Assembly (NCBI RefSeq): GCF_001613045.1
Contig: NZ_BDBP01000037.1
Span: forward strand, 27,645 to 91,644
Length of the DNA: 64,000 nucleotides
Reading direction: 5' to 3'
Source of the DNA: Nocardia lijiangensis NBRC 108240
GTDB lineage: Bacteria > Actinomycetota > Actinomycetes > Mycobacteriales > Mycobacteriaceae
The notes under the pieces were generated by a model that was not told where the DNA came from, searched no databases, and worked only from the letters and a program-made list of their open reading frames with translations. Of this stretch, positions 61,104 through 64,000 are shown piece after piece (within the stretch, counting starts at the first letter, position 1; every line of letters starts with the position of its first letter). The translations under genes were made by a program, and so were the position numbers.

Positions 61104-61589
61104 GTGGACACATTCCTGGCTCTCGTGCCCGCGCTGGCACTGATGGTGGCGGTACTCGGCCTCGCCAGACTGGTGCGGGAGACTCGTCGAGAGAACCGGC
61201 GCCAGCGGCAACAGGCGACGATCAACTACATCACCTCGACGATTCAGCGTCAGCACGAGTTGTACGGCGAAATCGAACGCGACCCGTCCTTCCCGGAACG
61301 GGCAGCAATCGTGAACAGTGCCGAGTTCCACCAACTGACGTCCTACTTCGGCTATATGGAATACCTTGCGGCCGCAGTGAACATGGAGGTCTTCGACGCG
61401 AAAGTCGTGGACCGCACGATCGGTGGTCGACTCATTCGAGCGTGCGAGGACTTCCGGGAGTGGATAGAGGCCGAGCGCCAGCGCCTAGCCAATCCCGCTG
61501 TTTACGAAGAACTGCAAGCACTCGTCGACGACCTCCGTAGGCGACGCGCCCTCCGCGCGCCGTCCTCGCCCGGCGAGGCCGGGCCGTAG
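61104..61589 (+). CDS. Membrane-anchored DUF4760-like protein
   Basis: 161 residues from GTG 61104; the frame open to 61050 is unlikely to be coding. One N-terminal membrane helix (TFLALVPALALMVAVLGLARLV) is followed by a basic stretch and a helical cytosolic domain (INYITSTIQRQHELYGEIERD; YFGYMEYLAAAVNMEVFD). The pattern is that of DUF4760-type proteins, which are single-pass membrane proteins with no known role, often in variable regions. It stands alone. Confidence 0.6.
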   Translation: MDTFLALVPALALMVAVLGLARLVRETRRENRRQRQQATINYITSTIQRQHELYGEIERDPSFPERAAIVNSAEFHQLTSYFGYMEYLAAAVNMEVFDAKVVDRTIGGRLIRACEDFREWIEAERQRLANPAVYEELQALVDDLRRRRALRAPSSPGEAGP

Positions 61590-61793
61590 TCGAACGCCCG
61601 GAGGAGAGGCCCCTGCACCCGGACGGTTGTGCCGATCAGTTGCCAGATAACTACGGTTATCGAGTCAGTCCCAAGACGCACCGTGGTGTGGGAGGTTCGA
61701 AGGACTGTGCGTGGCAGGGGTTTACGCTAGCTTGTGCGGGTTTACCGTCCGGTGGTCGAGCGGGGCGGTCTCGATGGAGAGGGGTGGCCCGGG

Positions 61794-62264
61794 ATGAGCC
61801 CGGAGATCATGGCAGCAGCGATGGCTGCAGCGTCCGCGGTATCGGCTGGTCTGGCGACAGGAGTGAGCGAGACAGCGAAACTGGCCGTTGGCGATGCCTA
61901 CCAGAAGGTGAAAGACGTCCTGGCCCGGCGGTATTCGGCGGTGGATGTAGAGGTGGTGGAGTCCCGTCCGCAGGTCCCCGCGCGGCAGGCGGTGCTGGCC
62001 GAGGAGCTGGCAGCCGTCGGCGCGAGCGCGGATGCGGAGCTTGCGGCCGCGGTCCAGGTGCTACTGGGGGCGATCGAGCAGCATTCGCCCAAGGCCGCCG
62101 AGCTGGTGGGCGTACAGCTGAAGCGGGTGGATGCCGGCCGGGTCGAGGTTCGCGGGATCCGGGCCTCCGGTGCCAGCGGCGTGATCGCCGAGGACGTGAA
62201 GGCCGCCGGGGAGTTCTCGGTGACCGATGTGCAGGTGGTCTCGGAGCGGCCGGACCCTCGCTAA
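61794..62264 (+). CDS. Small partner protein of NB-ARC/TPR gene
   Basis: 156 residues from ATG 61794 with GGAGAGGGG upstream. It has an Ala-rich N-terminal helix (EIMAAAMAAASAVSAGLATG), then GDAYQKVKDVLARRYSAVDVEVVE and a C-terminal beta repeat (RVEVRGIRASGASGVIAEDV, then FSVTDVQVV). That last repeat resembles the first 12 residues of the next protein (VTVSITDVEVGGDF). Such small genes accompany NB-ARC/TPR genes in actinobacteria. A regulatory or scaffold role is inferred. Confidence 0.6.
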   Translation: MSPEIMAAAMAAASAVSAGLATGVSETAKLAVGDAYQKVKDVLARRYSAVDVEVVESRPQVPARQAVLAEELAAVGASADAELAAAVQVLLGAIEQHSPKAAELVGVQLKRVDAGRVEVRGIRASGASGVIAEDVKAAGEFSVTDVQVVSERPDPR

Positions 62265-62299
62265 GCGCGGCGACACCCGGGCCCGCGTTCGCCGCGCCC

Positions 62300-64000
62300 G
62301 TGACGGTCTCGATTACCGACGTCGAGGTCGGCGGCGACTTCATCACCCAGACGCGGGTGGTGCAGCTGCCAGTAGAGGCGTACCGGCCGATGGCCGAGGT
62401 TGAGGCGCCGCTGGGGATCGACAACCTGGAGTCGTGGCCGGGATGGTTCGTCGGCCGCGAGGCCGAGCTGGCCCGGCTGGACGCCGCGGTCACCAGCGGG
62501 GAGCCAGTGGTCGTGGCGGCGGTACACGGTCTGGGCGGGGTCGGGAAATCCAGCCTGGCGGCTTACTGGGCGGGCACCCGCCAGCACGGGTGTGCGCCGA
62601 TCGTGTGGATCCGCGCGGACTCCCCGGCCGGAGTGGAGCGTGGGCTGGCCGGGTTCGCGGCCCGGCTACAGCCCGCGCTGGCCGAGGTGCTGACGGTCGA
62701 GGACTTGGCCGAGCGGGGCTTGCAGTGGCTGGCCAGCCACAATGGGTGGCTGCTGATCCTCGACAACGTGGAGGACCCGGCCGACATCGCGGCGGTGCTG
62801 GCGCGAGCCCGGACGGGCAGGGTGTTGATCACCGGCCGTTTGTCGGTGCCGTGGCAGGCCGGAGCGGTGGTGGTCTCGCTGGACGTCCTCGCCGCCGACG
62901 ACGCGGAGCAGCTGCTGGTCGGGTTGATCACCGCGGGCGGGCCGGGGGATCTAGATGGGGCTGCGGAGTTGTGCGCCGCGTTGGGGAATCTGCCGCTGGC
63001 GGTCGAGCAGGCCGGGGCGTATCTGGCGCATCAGCGGTTCACCACTCCGCGCGCCTATATGCAGTTGCTGATCGACCAGCCCGGTCTTACGTTCGACCGA
63101 GCCGCGGCCGGCACCGATCCGCAGCGCACGATCGCCCGGATCTGGCGGGTCACCCTAGACCGCATCAGCGAGACCGAGCCTGCGGCGGTGGAGTTGCTGC
63201 GCACTCTGGCCTGGTACGCACCCGACAACATCCCCCTCACCCTCTGCCGGGGTGTAGCCGATCAGACCACTGTCGACGCCGCGCTCGGAATCCTCGCGGC
63301 CTACAACATGATCACCCCCGACCCGAGCGGTGCAGGGCTGTCGATCCATCGGCTGGTCCAAGCCGTGGCCCGCACCCCCGACCCCGCTGACCCGCACCAC
63401 GACCCAGCCGCGATCGAACGAGCCCACACCAGTGCAGCCAATATGCTGCACAGCAGCCTGCCCGACCACGAGGATCCGGTCACTTGGCCGATCTGGCGGG
63501 CGCTGTTGCCCCACATCGACGCTCTCACAACTCACGCCCATAACGAACTCCCTACCGCTACCAGCGCCGCAATCCGCAGCCGCACTGGGCTGTTCCTGCT
63601 CGACCAGGGCCTATACGACAGCGCCCGGGCCCACCACCAACAAGCCCTCGCCGATCGTGAGCGGATCCTCGGCCCCGACCACCCCGACACCCTGGCCTCC
63701 CGCCACAACCTCGCCCGTGCCTACAGGTCGGCAGGCCAGGTGTCCGAGGCGATCACGCTGCACGAACAGAACCTCGCCGATCGTGAGCGGATCCTCGGGC
63801 CCGACCACCCCGATACCCTGGCCTCCCGCAGGAATCTCGCCGTGGCCTACAGGTTGGCGGGCCGGACATCCGAGGCGATCGCGCTGCACGAACAGAACCT
63901 CGCCGATCAAGGGCGGATCCTCGGGCCCGACCACCCCGATACCCTGGCCTCCCGTAGTAGCCTTGGCCTGGCCTACCTAGACGCGGGCCGGACATCCGCA
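62300..64000 (+). CDS. NB-ARC ATPase with TPR repeats, 3' end outside window
   Basis: 567 residues to the window edge from GTG 62300; the upstream frame is open but lies between genes. Walker A HGLGGVGKSSLA (about residues 76-87), Walker B WLLILDNVEDP and a GLPLA-like motif LGNLPLAVEQAG mark an NB-ARC (STAND) ATPase. From about residue 440 come 42-residue TPR repeats of kinesin-light-chain type, three times, each containing the motif ILGPDHPDTLASR. STAND/TPR proteins act as switches in signalling or defence. A short beta N terminus may couple to the small gene before it. Confidence 0.85.
   Translation, partial: MTVSITDVEVGGDFITQTRVVQLPVEAYRPMAEVEAPLGIDNLESWPGWFVGREAELARLDAAVTSGEPVVVAAVHGLGGVGKSSLAAYWAGTRQHGCAPIVWIRADSPAGVERGLAGFAARLQPALAEVLTVEDLAERGLQWLASHNGWLLILDNVEDPADIAAVLARARTGRVLITGRLSVPWQAGAVVVSLDVLAADDAEQLLVGLITAGGPGDLDGAAELCAALGNLPLAVEQAGAYLAHQRFTTPRAYMQLLIDQPGLTFDRAAAGTDPQRTIARIWRVTLDRISETEPAAVELLRTLAWYAPDNIPLTLCRGVADQTTVDAALGILAAYNMITPDPSGAGLSIHRLVQAVARTPDPADPHHDPAAIERAHTSAANMLHSSLPDHEDPVTWPIWRALLPHIDALTTHAHNELPTATSAAIRSRTGLFLLDQGLYDSARAHHQQALADRERILGPDHPDTLASRHNLARAYRSAGQVSEAITLHEQNLADRERILGPDHPDTLASRRNLAVAYRLAGRTSEAIALHEQNLADQGRILGPDHPDTLASRSSLGLAYLDAGRTSA

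Noticed and set aside
1..64000. tRNA genes or att repeats as integration sites
   Set aside because: No cloverleaf or long direct repeat was recognised by eye; a tRNA scan and repeat search of the larger contig would decide.

Overview
The window looks like chromosome, or a large replicon, of a high-GC mycolic-acid actinobacterium, most likely Nocardia or a close relative. The reasons are the GC-rich codon use, the ESX/type VII substrates with EspG- and EspC-like partners, DUF3558-type lipoproteins, the P22-coat/Gp37-type actinophage genes, and an actinobacterial rrn-leader-like motif. The genus is an inference; no rRNA or housekeeping marker is present.

Region 1 (1-8992) is a type I-B CRISPR-Cas locus on the + strand: cas6 (3' end only), cas8b/cst1, cas7, cas5, cas3, cas4, cas1, cas2. 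Most junctions are 4-bp stop/start overlaps. A short leader and a 22-spacer array follow; the array decays at its far end.

Region 2 (about 9.4-44.0 kb) is a siphovirus-like prophage or phage-plasmid segment. The late genes run on the - strand from about 39.5 kb down to 9.4 kb: PAPS-reductase-like protein, P27-like small terminase, HTH protein, large terminase, portal, scaffold, P22-type coat, connectors, tail terminator, tail tube, tail chaperones joined by a -1 frameshift, tape measure, distal tail and Gp37-like tail proteins, endolysin, holin and minor tail proteins. A divergent + strand operon (40.1-44.0 kb) carries DUF2786 and unknown small proteins; it starts from an rrn-leader-like sequence and is studded with large hairpins. 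No integrase, repressor or replication gene is visible. Four islands of cargo, mostly in the opposite orientation, sit between essential late genes: DUF4279 plus PD-(D/E)xK nuclease-like (14.1-16.0 kb), EACC1-like plus caspase-membrane protein (24.1-26.4 kb), a multi-pass membrane protein (29.3-30.3 kb), and an ESX-type polymorphic toxin with two WXG100 proteins and a HEAT-repeat immunity candidate (34.7-37.7 kb).

Region 3 (44.2-53.6 kb) holds a broken IS5-type transposase, a lower-GC HEPN plus nuclease-like pair, and a radical SAM / GHMP kinase / phosphohexomutase / NUDIX cassette divergent from an XRE regulator, then small hypothetical genes. Region 4 (53.7-60.9 kb) is a cluster of ESX-associated genes (helical substrate-like protein, two lipoproteins, large helical protein, EspC-like, PPE-like, EspG) without the ESX core machinery. 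Region 5 (61-64 kb) has a membrane-anchored protein and an NB-ARC/TPR protein, cut by the window end, with its small partner gene.

The unifying theme is conflict: adaptive immunity, cargo-loaded phage genes, contact-dependent or ESX toxin, caspase effector, HEPN/nuclease pair and NB-ARC ATPase within 64 kb.
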